DNA of 64,000 bases from Rhyacophila brunnea (Eukaryota; Arthropoda; Insecta; Trichoptera; Rhyacophilidae). The translations under genes and the position numbers were made by a program. Each line of letters begins with the position of its first letter. The stretch's first letter is position 1. The stretch spans positions 2,542,001-2,606,000 of the forward strand of contig JAGYXB010001324.1 of the NCBI GenBank assembly GCA_022495005.1. Direction: 5' to 3'. This document shows, in pieces, positions 24,617-35,330 of the stretch. The notes under the pieces are model-generated. The model had not been told where the DNA came from, searched no databases, and worked only from the letters and a program-made list of their open reading frames with translations.

Positions 24617-24799
24617 ATGGAATTAAAAACTTCTCTAGGCTCCCGTCATCCTGACAGGCCATCTCTCCCTAGTGGACCCAACACAAACACCCCGAGCCAA
24701 CTTAAAATGTTTCTTGGAGAGATGTCGTCAGATAAGTCCGGAGTATCGCTCAACAATAGACGGCGCGGACTCAACAGGGCCGCATTATCACAGGAGTAA
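24617..24799 (+). CDS. Candidate 60-aa small protein or exon, unknown
   Basis: An ATG-to-TAA open frame of 60 codons with a good start context (A at -3, G at +4). It sits in a sharply bounded patch near 50% GC inside a region near 30% GC. The product is Ser/Pro/Arg-rich (SRHPDRPSLPSGPNTNTPSQ, then NNRRRGLN) with no recognised domain. No TATA box, splice acceptor or donor is obvious. It could be a short conserved gene, a captured exon, or the N-terminal start of a degraded element. The composition contrast is the main reason to list it. Confidence 0.25.
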   Translation: MELKTSLGSRHPDRPSLPSGPNTNTPSQLKMFLGEMSSDKSGVSLNNRRRGLNRAALSQE

Positions 24800-24846
24800 A
24801 CTATCAAATCTATAAAAATATATTTTCCACTAATACCTACTATTTT

Positions 24847-25313
24847 CTGGAGGTAGGCTGTTAAGATCCGCCATAAAAAGTGCGCACTAAACTTTTTTAG
24901 TCATAAGTATTTGTTTTTATTGAACTAAGACTTCAATTTACAGATGGTATTGGTTAGTTTTTAAAAATCAATTATACCCTGCCTGAGCCAAACCATAATA
25001 GTTTTGGTATATTTTGGGCGATATGACAAAATTGTGCTCACTTAATATTGGTTAATTTTCTAAATTAATTAATCCCTGCAAAGTTATGAATGATTTAATT
25101 GCATAATTTTAGATATTTTGTAGATAGACGAGAATTTTTTGACTATTATCTATTATGGCTTGGTTTCGCAGGGTATAGTTGAATTTTGAAAACTAACCAT
25201 CTGTAAATTGTAGTCTTAGTTCGATGAAAACAAATACGTATGACTGAAAAAGTTTAGTGTTTAGTGCACTATTTATGGCGGATCTTAACAGCCTATCTCC
25301 ACCCTTAGCTACA
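24847..25313. mobile_element. hAT-type MITE family A, copy 5
   Basis: Left arm ctggaggtaggctgttaaga and right arm gatcttaacagcctatctcc are inverted, with ccgccataaa/tttatggcgg inside them. The outermost CAGTGGCG bases are lost on the left and altered on the right (ttagctacag), so no target duplication can be read. Confidence 0.75.
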
Positions 25314-25319
25314 GCTGTT

Positions 25320-26005
25320 TTGATTATAATATGTTCAAAATATACACCGATTGAAAAAAAAATATTTATTTTTAACAGTTTTTCTTAGTCTTGTTAGTTT
25401 ATATCCGTTTATAAAGACACCTCGTTATAAAAATAGAAGCAACAAAGTAATCGACTGAGCAGAAAAAGAAACGTCAGTTACTGTCTTCATTGTACGATGG
25501 TGAAAACCGGATGTCGCTACATATCGAGTACAAAATGTAGTCAGTATTGTCATTATTGTGATGAAACAATCCCAAATAAAGTATGTTGTAAAATAATAAT
25601 AATATGTTTATTACATGTCGTAATTAATTGATTAAATTCAAGGAACTACACAAATAATTATTAAATGATATCTACTTCTGATTATAGATTAACGCACAGT
25701 AAACCAAGGAATAAAAGCCGTTATATAGTAATTATTATTATGTCCTCAATTAGAAGTATACTTGAAAGTAGGTCGATTTTATGATCCAGTATTCATCAGT
25801 TTAAATACGGTCGTATGGTGGAGAGAGTTCAGACAAAAAAATTGAGACACCTTTACTTTCGACTGTATATATATTAGCCGTGACTCTATTCAAATGACTT
25901 TTCTTACGGTATGCTTACATTCAGTAGCTTCAAGTTTAGAAGCGATCATCATATTTATTAACTACACATTCTTTCCGACTTATACGTGGCGTAAATAGAA
26001 ACTCT
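25320..26005. other. No recognisable feature
   Basis: AT-rich sequence; no gene, repeat edge or RNA gene supported. Confidence 0.4.
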
Positions 26006-26009
26006 TCCT

Positions 26010-26172
26010 AAGCGCCGGCTAGACGCTCATGCTTTACGACAAGCTTACCTGCGCAAATCGGTTTGTATCAGGAAGCCCGTGTGTATGGACGGGAAAACTG
26101 AAGCTCGCGCAAATCGAAAAACGCTGTAAAAGTCTATATCGCGCAGGCAAGTCGCTGCCGTCTAGCCGTCGC
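26010..26172. mobile_element. Small GC-rich inverted-repeat MITE
   Basis: About 160 bp bounded by gcgccggctagacg and cgtctagccgtcgcg, which are inverted. A second inner pair is acctgcgcaaatcg and cgatttgcgcgag (as complement). The block is far richer in GC than its flanks. No convincing target duplication is visible. Confidence 0.5.
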
Positions 26173-26470
26173 GTTAACCATTCATCGTATTATTGATTTG
26201 TATATTATCTCTGAAAATTAATTATTTTAGAAATCGGGGGTATCCGTTGTTTGTTTTCCCAAAATGCATAACTAACCTGCCATCAGTAATGCCAATTGGA
26301 AGAGCAATAACTATGTTCAATCATATTCTACTTATGTGAGGTAGAGTTTAGATGGACGTTGTTTTATAAGTATTTAGGATAGGGTCTATCAACCTAGTTC
26401 ACTCGATATGCTTCCATTTACTTTTATTTTTGAATTTTCATTATTTACTCACAATATCCTGTATTTTTTA
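26173..26470. other. No recognisable feature
   Basis: AT-rich spacer before a family B MITE. Confidence 0.35.
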
Positions 26471-26472
26471 CC

Positions 26473-26905
26473 ACGTTTTTATTAGCTCGTTTTCTTGTTT
26501 GTCCAGTACAAATCTTGCAATCGATTTTTAACTAACTTTCTGACTAGCGAGACATTTGAAACTTATAGAATATATCATAACACGATGCCGATGCATTATT
26601 TTAATATTTTTTTAGCCATCTTTAAGTAGAATTGAATTCATTTTCAGTTAATTATATTTTGTTTGAAAAATTGTTTCGTTAGAAATCCGTTATACAATCC
26701 ACTATTATTGGTTGCTAAGGGGGTGGTCCTAGCAACTTAATTATTAATATATACGTGCGTTACTATGGAAATCAATATGAAATCTCAAAATGACATTTCA
26801 GTATTATTTCTATCGAGTACATTTTTTTTGATAGTTTAAGCTAGTCAAGTCATGTTTATATGATTCAAAAGAAAGTTTTAAAACGTTGTATATAAAAAGA
26901 TTTTT
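26473..26905 (-). mobile_element. MITE family B, copy 4
   Basis: A nearly full short-type copy on the minus strand. It begins taccacgttttta, contains acgtgcgttactatggaaat and ends aaaacgttgtatataaaaag. The acgttttta-type ends are inverted. The adjacent text (taaattcaaattcaaatgtt and a SINE-1-like tail to about 27020) separates it from the next copy. Confidence 0.65.
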
Positions 26906-27029
26906 TTATCTTGTTATTATTTTATTAATCAGCAATAATTTGATGCTCAGGTTTTATTAAATTCAAATTCAAATGTTATTGAACATACACCATTCTAAAA
27001 ACACTCATGAGAAAATATAGCAAAATTAG

Positions 27030-27455
27030 CATTCTTTTAATACTTTTAGCTATATAAGCAGAATTGAATTTATTTTCAGTTAATTCTGTTTTGTATGGAA
27101 AGTTAGTTCGGAAAAATCCGCAAGGTGGCGCTTCAATCGAATTTAATTCTTGCATTTTTGCGTAACGGTGTTCGACGATTTTGAAAGAAGAATTAACTCG
27201 CTTTGTTTTTTACTTCCTATCAAGTACAAGTTTTAAAAATCTCATATATGTTATTCCATTAATAAATGTTTGAAAATTTCTTGTAATTGCTCTCTTTATT
27301 ATGCATTTGATCATTTTCTTTCAAGTTGATGGGATAATTCAACAATTTTTTTTTAAAAAAGTATTTACATAGTATACATTAAAAGTATGTACATAGAATT
27401 GTCAAGTTTATTATATGATATAACAAAATTTAGAAACGTGGTATATAAAAAGTTC
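27030..27455 (-). mobile_element. MITE family B, long subtype, truncated
   Basis: Minus-strand copy of the long subtype seen complete at 63045-63590. It shares ccgcaaggtggcgcttcaat, tttgcgtaacggtgttcgac and the end aacgtggtatataaaaag. Its 5' end is replaced by SINE-1-like sequence ending near 27020. Confidence 0.6.
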
Positions 27456-27504
27456 TTTTTATCTTCTAATTAGTTATTTTAATATTGTTAACACTTATTT
27501 TTTA

Positions 27505-27580
27505 TTTCATTTTGTGAACGCTTTGAATTTATAATTTGTGATGTTCATTATATTATGTAAAATATATAAATTTTATTTAC
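27505..27580 (+). repeat. LINE-like 3' tail, family H
   Basis: tttgtgaacgctttgaattt, then ataatttgtgatgttca and an AT-rich end, matches the tails at 3648, 37725, 60140 and 62810. Confidence 0.5.
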
Positions 27581-27744
27581 TGTTCCATATTTACATATAT
27601 TTTCTCGTGGGATAGTAGCAAAATTTAAAGGGAGGTAATATCACGATGCTAGAAGACATGAAAGAACAACCTATATGAAAAAACGCACGTTATGACCAAA
27701 GGTACAATTTTATTTTGTCTAACAGCTGATCACCTGTGATTTTA

Positions 27745-28125
27745 ACAAGAATAATAACAAGACAGAAAGAACTTTTTATATACTTACCACGTTTTTAAAT
27801 TTTATGTTGAATCATAATTATAAACTTGACAATTCTATTAATAAAAACTTTTTATTTTACTTGATAGAAATACTGAATAAATAATATAGAATACTGAATT
27901 GTCATTTTGACATTTCATATTGATTTCAATAGTAACACACGTATATATTAATAATTTAGTATTAGATAATATATTCTAAAGGTTTCAAATGTCTAGCTAG
28001 TCGGGAAGTTAGTTAAAAATCTTCAATCGTCCAATACAAATCTTGGACAAAAAAGGAAAAATCTATACTGGACACACAAGAAAAAATCTGTACCGGACAA
28101 ACAAAAATACGAGCTAATAAAAAGG
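27745..28125 (+). mobile_element. MITE family B, copy 6 (rearranged)
   Basis: Plus-strand copy starting ttaccacgtttttaaatttt and ending aaaaaggtggtaaaa, so both ends are intact and inverted. The middle block containing the ctagcaaccaataatag word is deleted. A short stretch around ctggacacacaag/ccggacaaacaaa is duplicated near the 3' end. Confidence 0.6.
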
Positions 28126-28129
28126 TGGT

Positions 28130-28505
28130 AAAAAAATGAATTGAAATGAAAAATTGAATACGACTGCTAAGTTACTCTTGTCTTATTGTTCGTATTCTAT
28201 GGGCGTATGGTCTTTTTTAGAAGGAATGACAATATTACGATGGCCAGAATGAAAAAGATGGAAAAAATCTTAGCTACATCATTCAGTATTTCAATAAATA
28301 TCAACTTATGTATATCTGTCATTCAATGGAAGATTTCTTGTAAGCGACGCCTTGGCTGAAGAAGAATGTCTTATAAATCTATCTAAGAAGCTGGTTTGAT
28401 CTCAACACCTCGTCCCTATTTAGTACCGCGATATACTGAAAAATATTACTTAAATCATTGCCGATACCCAATGGTGGATATGGCACAGAAATGAGAAGTC
28501 CTTGA
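28130..28505. other. No recognisable feature
   Basis: AT-rich spacer with no supported feature. Confidence 0.35.
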
Positions 28506-28510
28506 CATAC

Positions 28511-30441
28511 CGTCGCTATAGGATTTGTTTCCCGAATATCCATTTTTGTCGAAATCGACATTTTAATGCAGTTCAATTTCTTTTATCGAACTCTACCGAA
28601 ATCGTTTATAAAAACAATATATTTTTATCTAGGAACAGATATTTTTTTGAAAAACCCGAATACGCCATGTTAAGTTTCAATTACTCCGTGTTTTTCTCCC
28701 GAATGTCCAACTATTCGTACCTGAATATCCAAGTTAATTTCCGTCGAAATAAATCTCTGGTTGAGTTTTTATTTCCCGAATATGACTTTTAGCCAATCAA
28801 ACCGCGCTGACGCCGTGCATCTCGCTCCCACATTCACGCTGTCCAGCTCTAAAACAATCACGCCCACTTTCATATTTTTCGGCCGTCCGGAATGCTCTTT
28901 CAAATTTCGTCTTATTGTTATTGTTTTTAAAGTTACTATTGTTTTAATAGTGAATTCATCAAATTTGAAGAGATCATTTATAGCTGATACATCACCAGTT
29001 CGCCCTGAACTTATAGTAAAGTTATGGAAGTGAGTATTTTAACCTAAATAACTGCATTTTGTTTTGATAAATGACACAAAATCCCAACGGTTATATGAAT
29101 TCTACAGTGTGACCCGGCAACTACTATGACGTAAAAAATAATTATTATTTCAAATTATTATTAATTAAACATTGTTTGTCTTTATTTTACTTTTAATCTA
29201 GGTATTTCTATGAAAATAAAGGCGATGCTATTATTTATTTTTGAATGCGCTGATAGTTAATTTAATTTAATATGTATGTTAGTAACTATTTATTTGGTAA
29301 ATATTATATACTTAGGATATTGGTACCTACCTAATATTAGCAGCCAATGGTAATTAATTTATAGATGCTAATATTTTGTATTGTCATTCCAATAGTTAAT
29401 ATATAATATTTATTTGGTGGTTTGTAATAAGTTTAATTGTTAATTATAGAAATATATAGATATAATAATATACAGATATATATACATAGATTTTTTTTTT
29501 TTTTGGAAAAAGTATTAATATAAAATTGTTAGCAAGTACGAGTAAGTACCATCATAAAATATTGGAGAAATCCGTGACGTCGGTTAGTAATTGAAGTAGT
29601 AGATACCTACTTTTATTTAATAAACCAAAACCGATCGCCGATAGTCGCTTGATTTTGAAGAATACTGATGAGCAGATATTAAAAGGCCAATAGTTAAAGT
29701 TTGTCGTCATAAGTATGTCACCTCGTAGCATAGTGGATAATTTGTGGACTGGGTCGTAAACCCAGGAGATGCAGGGACGATTCCTGCCGGGTGTCTTACT
29801 TTTTTCAAAAAGATTTTTTCTATTGGTTATAATATATTTTCTCAGAAGTGATTTTAAAAATTATGTATGTTCATTAATTAGAATGGTACATTCTTAAATC
29901 TTGTGAATTATTCGTTGAATAAAAAAAAGATTATTTAAAACTATTTTATTACTTATTACGAAAAAAACCGAAAAAAGCGATTGCCGCATGTTATTATTAC
30001 CTACGAACTTGGGTTATTACGATCATTAGGTATTTAAATAGTAAAAGTAATCATTAACAATTATCGTGTAAATAAATATAACATTTGAGGTGCGTACTTT
30101 TTGACCACTCAGTAATCCGTGGGCCGTGCAGCAATACGCTACGGTCTTAAGTCCCGAACGTCCTTGTTTTGTCCCGAATATCCATTATTCTGAGAGAGCG
30201 CTAAAAATTTCCCGAATATCCACAACGAGTACTTGTAAATAAAACGCATTTTCTGTGCATTTACTGATTTATACCAGTATATTATTCTTGGAATTTATTC
30301 TTAGATAATGCTGCAATCATACAGTGTAGAAAAAATGATTGATACATCTACTGATATTTCATAATACGACAATGAAATTTGTTTTTCGTCTCCTGAAAAA
30401 TTGACATTTGGTCTATTCGGGAAACAAATCCTATAGCGACG
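28511..30441. mobile_element. Composite inverted-repeat element, about 1.93 kb
   Basis: A 27-28 bp terminal inverted repeat: cgtcgctataggatttgttt at 28511 and its complement ending at 30441. A 4-bp direct repeat ATAC lies immediately outside each end (28507-28510 and 30442-30445). The word cccgaatatcca and close variants recur inside, near 28531, 28690, 28768, 30171 and 30210, giving the ends a subrepeat structure. A SINE-1 copy (29515-29940) lies within. No transposase is seen; the open frames at 28502-29033 are short and without motifs. Confidence 0.55.
29515..29940 (+). repeat. tRNA-derived SINE, family 1
   Basis: The body starts with aaaattgttagcaagtacga and includes gacgtcggttagtaatt, which is shared with 45045-45425. 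The tRNA-like core has box A TAGCATAGTGG at 29726-29736 and box B-like GGGACGATTCC at 29774-29784. It ends with tgaattattcgttgaataaa and an A-rich tail. About 200 bp of body lies upstream of the tRNA-like core, which is unusual for a simple SINE. Confidence 0.65.
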
Positions 30442-30593
30442 ATACATTGCCCATAACAAGACGACGTCCCTAGGTGCGGACCAGGCTAGGATAACCCATA
30501 CAAAAGGCAATTCATCATGGCGTATAATCGCGTACTCGCATTGTGAACACGTCACTGATGTTAATGTATTATTATGGAGAAGTTTTCTGGCAG

Positions 30594-30626
30594 CTCTCTC
30601 TCTCTCTTTCTCTCCCTTCTCTCTCA
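30594..30626. repeat. CT-rich microsatellite
   Basis: A (CT)n-like tract, ctctctctctctttctctcc and onward, immediately after ggcagct. Such tracts bind GAGA-type factors in insects, but no start site is evident here. Confidence 0.6.
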
Positions 30627-30967
30627 CTCCCTGTCGTATATTTTCTCTTATCTTCATGTCTGTTTGACGGAGTTTTGTAAAAGGATTCTTTACACATCTT
30701 GCATAGCTAAAGATGAAATATTATTTATTATTATTATATTCAAACCTTTTGATATTAATATTTTAATCCAGGTTAGATATCAACTCATTGTTGGCAACTA
30801 TATAAAGCCGATTCCCAAAAATCTAGTATTGGATATATTATAACACTATTATGAGACATTTAATAACAGAATTACAATTACACAATTCAAAATCAGTGGT
30901 TTTTGTTGGTCAAACGTAATAAGTTGGTTTTAGCGTTAGTTTTCTTTTTTACACCGTATTTAATTTG

Positions 30968-31215
30968 CTACTAAAAGTTGGTAACTCGATAATCTATGCA
31001 TTTAGAGTTAACAAAGGATTAATGTGTCTATATTATATAAATATGTATTCGAGAAAAAAAATCAAGATCATTTGATATTATGTTATATAACATGCACATA
31101 AAGCTCAAATAAACTAGTATTATACATTTACATGATTTTTGAAGGCATATCAAACTTAAAATTGGAATTACCCCATAAAATTATTTAGAGACTTACCATC
31201 TTTTGGCAGTAACCC
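30968..31215. mobile_element. MITE family G, reference copy
   Basis: Bounded by ctaaaagttggtaactcg and the inverted acttaccatcttttggcag. The interior contains tttagagttaacaaaggatt and taaatatgtattcgag. The tttagagtt site is uninterrupted here but is where a LINE fragment has inserted in the copy at 43015. Further pieces are at 34530-34675 (inverted) and 57640-57745 (inverted). Confidence 0.65.
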
Positions 31216-31464
31216 CACGATATTTAAAGTACAACAATAAACTCATTATAATTAGCCAATAATCCCTACTGACACGGCCTTAAAATGTGCGCCATCAGCC
31301 GACATTTTCTTTCAATAAATTTGTGACGTCACAACTTTTCGGTCCGACCTTAAATGTCGATTCTTACTTGTAAATACGTGGCATACCTCTAAACGAAGCT
31401 AAAACAATTATGTATTGAGTCCCATAGTACAATCTGAGCGACTTATAGCCCTTCAGAGTGAACT
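31216..31464. other. Possible upstream region of a first exon
   Basis: GC is slightly raised compared with its surroundings. A CRE-like TGACGTCAC lies near 31323. A ttcagagtga word shortly before the candidate ATG could serve as an initiator. No TATA box is evident. Confidence 0.25.
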
Positions 31465-31513
31465 ATGGATGAGTTTTCTTTCAAGAAGGCCAAACGGTCT
31501 TATAAGGTGAAAT
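31465..31513 (+). CDS. Candidate first coding exon, unknown gene
   Basis: A 49-nt candidate exon encoding MDEFSFKKAKRSYKVK. It starts at an ATG in strong context (A at -3, G at +4) and ends at a consensus splice donor, T|GTAAGTAA, at 31514. The codons are richer in GC than the flanking sequence and the peptide is basic and lysine-rich. If real, the intron is phase 1 and the next exon lies downstream, beyond what I could recognise; no acceptor with matching coding sequence was found. I do not recognise the protein. Chance is a serious alternative given the small size. Confidence 0.28.
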
Positions 31514-31519
31514 GTAAGT

Positions 31520-32370
31520 AATCAAAATGTATAGGATTAAGGTTAAAAATAGATAATAAATTGTAAACGACTTATTGGATATAATTTGCTAAACATTGTA
31601 AATAAATGTCCATTTGTATTTAATCTGATTTTGAATTATATAAAAATAAATTTTATTTTTCAAATTTGGTCGCGATCTATTTACCGATGCCAAAGCAAAA
31701 TATCTTAAATAAATAAATTATGATATCAAATATTGTTGTAATTAAAATCTTATGATTACATTTTGTAAGTACTGATTACACACGTCTAAATAAAATAATA
31801 AATTAATGTTTTGAGTTATAATAAAAGGGTACGAATTTAAGTACCTACCTTTGTAAAAGATAGATGAAAGAATTTCAGAAATAGAAATTCTAATTATGTT
31901 AGTCCAAGGACTCGGTTGCTCTCCTAATTTACAAATAAAAATTGTTCTTTAGATCTGTCAATTAACCCCGACAGATCAATATTAAATTACCCGAAATAGG
32001 TAATTTTCAAACTCGATAAATAAATACTTGTCGTAGAAATCTAGATTCGAACTAATGTTATATCTTTCTTCTGCATAAAAGAAACGAACAAATTCGATTT
32101 CTGCCATTCTCTTTATGCCAACGCACTCGAACAGTAGTTTCGATTATTCTCGTTCATATTACGCTTCATTGTGAACGGGAATATTTTCATTTTTCCTAAT
32201 CACAAACCTAATAAATGAATTAGTAGATATCTGGACAATCTATGTCAAAAGTACTATAAGGACTTTTACGATTGTTATTAAACTTGTACCACTTATAGGT
32301 ATTAATAAATTGCTTATTTTTATTTTATTAAATGATTATAATTTTTCGGAAAGCCGGGAAATAAACGGCT
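31520..32370. other. No recognisable feature
   Basis: AT-rich and intron-like. No repeat family or gene was recognised. Confidence 0.4.
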
Positions 32371-32374
32371 TTTC

Positions 32375-32740
32375 TGTGATTGGTCCCCGACTTTGGCTTT
32401 TGGCTCTGTGGAAGAGGTAGGAAAATACCTCATTGGTCCATTTTTCGCGTGTGAACACGCCCAGAAAAGTCATGTAAGACCCTTAAGGTTCCTTTTTAAC
32501 ATAGTAAGTTGATAAAATCTATACTTCGATAACAAGTATTTGAACCTTTATACGTAAACATAATCTCTTGATTAAAATATAAGTAATTCTTTAGTTATTC
32601 AAAGAAAACATAAAATTAGAGTGGGGGAAGTCTGCACTCATGACGTCAAAATCTCGGGTAATCCCCATTCGGGGCCTATAAAACCCCATACATTTCCATC
32701 CATTTCAGTCGCCGATTTTCCAATAGTGCCGAGAGGTCTT
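32375..32740 (+). promoter_or_regulatory. RNA polymerase II core promoter
   Basis: Ordered elements: inverted CCAAT boxes gattggtcc (near 32380) and cattggtcc (near 32433), a perfect CRE TGACGTCA at 32641-32648, a TATA box TATAAAA at 32677-32683, and an arthropod initiator TTCAGTC with its A at 32707. The TATA-to-A spacing is 30 bp, the canonical distance. At +28 the sequence AGGTCT matches four of five downstream-element positions. The transcript would run rightward. It may drive a host gene's 5' exon or be the U3/R part of a solo LTR; no coding sequence follows within 850 bp. Confidence 0.6.
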
Positions 32741-33545
32741 GTCTGAAAACGGTCCGAATCCGTATAGTTTTTAAAATATTGTCGCGGTATATTTCACTTA
32801 CGAAATATTTTCGACGCGTCATTAGTTAGACGTCATAACGGGTGACGCGGTGTTCCGAGCTGTCAGTTGATATTGTAAACAACATATCGTCACAGTCTCG
32901 CGTCATCAGTCGCGAACTTATTTTTAGGAGCATAAGTTCTCCAAAGTTAATAGTCGGCCGCTCATAGTTATAAGGGTGTAATCGTTTATATAAAATAAAT
33001 ATAAAATAATTATAATTAGTTAACTTTATCTAATAAATAAGTTTTATAAAATAATTAAGTAATTATTTGAAATTAAAATAAAGTGTATAATTGTCAATAA
33101 ACAATTAAATAAAATAAATTTATTTATTAAGAATAATTTAATAAATAATTTAAAAAATATTACTGCAAGCAGTTTTTATTTTGAAAATAATCTGCGAAGT
33201 ATTTTACGAAAAACATCTGATACAAAATAAAGTGACAGATAGTCAGCTGACTTTGACGTTTACGTATATATTTACGGGAATAAGTTTGAATTTGAGGTTA
33301 ATTAAATAATTAACGACCCAGACCCCAACCTATTACTAGGTGGTGATTCTTAAACATTATAAAGTTAAATAATATCGTCATAGTGTATTCTAAAAGTGTC
33401 AGACAAGAACTTTAGATGACCACCCTCTCCCAAATAGTACTGAGCTAGCCAAACAAAGGTTTTTAATCGGTCTGAGGGCAGGACCGGTTGAAGATAAAGT
33501 ACCTTTGGGACTATTCCGGGACCGGGGTTATCGTCACTACATTAC
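32741..33545 (+). other. Putative 5' leader or LTR body
   Basis: Sequence downstream of the promoter. The first 200 bp is CG-containing and moderately GC-rich. It then becomes an AT-rich run with several AATAAA words (about 32990-33160), followed by a GC-richer block at 33310-33540 ending tatcgtcactac. There is no open frame. A tandem run of poly(A) signals after a promoter would fit an LTR. The absence of a second copy in the window means it would be solitary. Confidence 0.3.
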
Positions 33546-33579
33546 AATAAAATATATAATTACAAGATAAAAAGAACTT

Positions 33580-34005
33580 TTTTATATACAACGTTTTTAA
33601 ATTTTCTGTTGAATCATATAAACTTGACTTGCTAGCTTAAACGATCAAAAAATTTGTACTTGATAGAAATAATACTGAAATGTCATTTTCATTTCCATAG
33701 TAACGCACGTATATATTAATAATTTAGTTGCTAGGGCCCCAGACCTCTAGCAACCAATAATAGTGGATTGGATTATGGATTTCTTCCAAAATAACTTTTC
33801 ATACAAAACAGAATTAACTGAAAATGAATTCAAGTTTACTTAAATATGGCTAAATGTATTAAAAGAATGCATTCGCATTATGTTCTGATATATTCTAAAA
33901 GTTTCAAATGTCTAGATAGTCGGGAAGTTAGTTAAAAATCGATTGCAAGATTTGTACTGGATAATCAACCACCGGAAAAATAAGAATACGACCTAATAAA
34001 AATTT
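33580..34005 (+). mobile_element. MITE family B, copy 7
   Basis: Plus-strand short-type copy from tatacaacgtttttaaattt to the aataaaaattttggg edge. It shares gcacgtatatattaataatt and gattgcaagatttgtactgg with the copies at 4060 and 26473. Confidence 0.65.
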
Positions 34006-34009
34006 TGGG

Positions 34010-34525
34010 AATACCTCAGCAAGATACATATTAGAATGAATCTGAAAAATATGTAGACAGACAGGAAAATATTATTAGAAATATTGACATTTATTTTTAA
34101 TATTTGAAATAAACAATTTAAGTATTTGACTCGTTCAGTTTTTAATCACATCTACTAAATTTCCAGACGTACACAATTATTCTAATTCTAATTCTATAAG
34201 GGTATGATTGCAGTTCTGACGTGTTATTTTGAGTACATTTAAGTTATTATGCAAGGGAAACAATATTCTTACATAATAATAAATACTCAAATATTATGTT
34301 TGAACCTAGCTTACTCAAAAATAACTAGAATGGACCTGGTTCACTATGCTTGTGAACGACTCAATTATTATCTTAATTGCAATGTATGATACTGGGGTCA
34401 ATTCTTCAACCACATCAGTATGACGTATTAATATATTTACAAAAGTAAATAAAACAATATATCGAAGTTGATAAGTCTCGAAATCATGTTATGTAGTAAT
34501 TGTAATTTGAAGTTTGACATGCCCT
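34010..34525. other. No recognisable feature
   Basis: AT-rich; nothing supported. Confidence 0.4.
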
Positions 34526-34529
34526 CTAA

Positions 34530-34675
34530 AATCAGGCCATATGGACTCAGTTGCTATGTATCGGATGACTTTGATTTTTTTCTAGCATACATATTTATAT
34601 ATATACACATAATCCGTTGTTAACTCTAAATACCTAAATAATCGATTTACCAACTTTTTAAGCAACCTCACCATA
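34530..34675 (-). repeat. MITE family G, partial inverted copy
   Basis: Contains the complement of tatttagagttaacaacgga followed by a TATA-rich block and the complement of gttggtaaatcg. It preserves the uninterrupted target site that is occupied in the 43015 copy. Confidence 0.55.
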
Positions 34676-34679
34676 TTAT

Positions 34680-35005
34680 GAACAAACATTTTGCAGAGTT
34701 ATACACATATTATGTTTAATGACATAGTTTATTAAATATTTTAGTAAATTATTCAAAAAATATATATGTACCTACCTACTTACGTATTCTTTAACGCATT
34801 CGCTGCTGAGTAGATAATGACTTTTTAATTAGCACATTTAAAATGCACGTTAATTACATCGATCGGTCGCCTGGCCATTACGCGCATGTGCGTCTTCAGC
34901 GTCCAAAGTATTAATGAATAGATTTTGATAACTTGTTGACAAAAATAAAACTTTTGAAATAAGACGGAAATATTATAATGTTTTCAACAATGTAACGCTT
35001 TTTAT
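34680..35005. other. No recognisable feature
   Basis: AT-rich; nothing supported. Confidence 0.35.
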
Positions 35006-35009
35006 CATA

Positions 35010-35225
35010 CATACAATATTCTGAATATTGAACACACATTATTTTGAAAACACTTCTGAGAAAATTTATAACCAATAGAAAAAACCTTATTCTGTAAAAA
35101 ATAAGACACCCAGCTAGAATTGATATTTTCTCAGAAGTGTTTTCAAAATTATATAATATGTTCTATAGTTAGAAAGTTACGTTCTTAAATCTTGTGAATT
35201 ATTCGTTGAATAAAAAATAGTGAAT
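35010..35225. repeat. SINE-1 tails, head to head
   Basis: An inverted tail (aaaacacttctgagaaaatt, then caatagaaaaaacctt and the complement of taagacacccagc) meets a direct tail (gatattttctcagaagtgtt, then cttgtgaattattcgttgaa). Both come from SINE family 1. The tRNA-like part is lost from both. Confidence 0.5.
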
Positions 35226-35330
35226 TTTGAATTTTATTAAGAACACCTCATAAAAAATTGTAATTATTTAAATTTATGGTCACTTTAATTCACCAATAAT
35301 TAGGTAACATATCAATGCATGATTAATAAT

